Source of the DNA: Planctomycetota bacterium
Lineage (GTDB): Bacteria > Planctomycetota > Phycisphaerae > UBA1845
DNA length: 45,338 bases
Direction of reading: 5' to 3'
Assembly: GCA_022562105.1 (NCBI GenBank)
Contig: JADFPW010000002.1
Location: forward strand, 1-45,338
In this document: positions 45,193 through 45,338 of the stretch, one piece after another
Layout: the number at the start of each line of letters is the position of its first letter
Numbering within the stretch: position 1 is the stretch's first letter
The notes under the pieces: model-generated
Databases searched by the model: none
Told to the model about the DNA's origin: nothing
What the model saw: only the letters and a program-made list of their open reading frames with translations
Program-made: the position numbers and the translations under genes

Positions 45193-45338
45193 ATGGGAAA
45201 GCCCGAATTTAAACTAGAGAAGCTGGCCGACGGAACTGAGGTGAATACCTTAGTCTCACCCGGCACGTCCGAAAAGAACTCGGACAAAGAAAAGTCCGCG
45301 AAGGCTCCATCAAAGGGCGACGCTGGCGCTAAGAACTG
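45193..45338 (+). CDS. 5' end of an ORF truncated by the window end; Lys/Ser-rich
   Basis: ATG 45193 MGKPEFKLEKLADGTEVNTLVSPGTSEKNSDKEKSAKAPSKGDAGAKN, open to window end. Confidence 0.45.
   Translation, partial: MGKPEFKLEKLADGTEVNTLVSPGTSEKNSDKEKSAKAPSKGDAGAKN

Noticed and set aside
1-45338. CRISPR array or phage/defence cassette
   Set aside because: No regularly spaced repeats, no cas, integrase, restriction or phage structural motifs seen

Overview
The window is about 45 kb of high-GC DNA whose gene content and protein signatures look like Planctomycetota, probably Phycisphaerae-like (inference). The signatures are PEP-CTERM, H-X9-DG-type pseudopilin, dockerin-like C-termini, DUF1111 cytochromes, many PF00884 proteins and characteristic palindromic intergenic repeats. 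The left part (1-9 kb) holds two lipoprotein sulfatase-like proteins around three GT-C/PMT-like membrane proteins. It is followed by a 1.1-kaa coiled-coil protein, clpS, UDP-glucose dehydrogenase, a HAD phosphatase, a third sulfatase-like lipoprotein and tRNA-Asn. The most interesting part (about 18.8-34.7 kb) looks like a self-contained beta-glucan utilisation locus. It contains a LacI regulator, a GH144/PF10091-like secreted protein, a GH94 protein resembling the phosphorylase-like domain of cyclic beta-1,2-glucan synthases, a CUT1 ABC transporter without its own ATPase, a divergent second GH144-like protein carrying a TSP3/dockerin tail, a GH1 beta-glucosidase, and a PEP-CTERM / pseudopilin / triple-CBM-like-dockerin triad. 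Two identical 14-bp LacI-family operator-like sites (TGAAAGCGCTTGCA) lie upstream of GH94 and in the divergent GH1/PEP-CTERM intergenic region. The right part has an IS5-like remnant fused to a truncated MoxR gene, a degenerate receiver protein with a Cys-rich tail, a beta-propeller lipoprotein, a tandemly duplicated tetraheme DUF1111 protein, galE, queA and an orphan PDZ ORF. All family calls were made by reading motifs; no database search was run.
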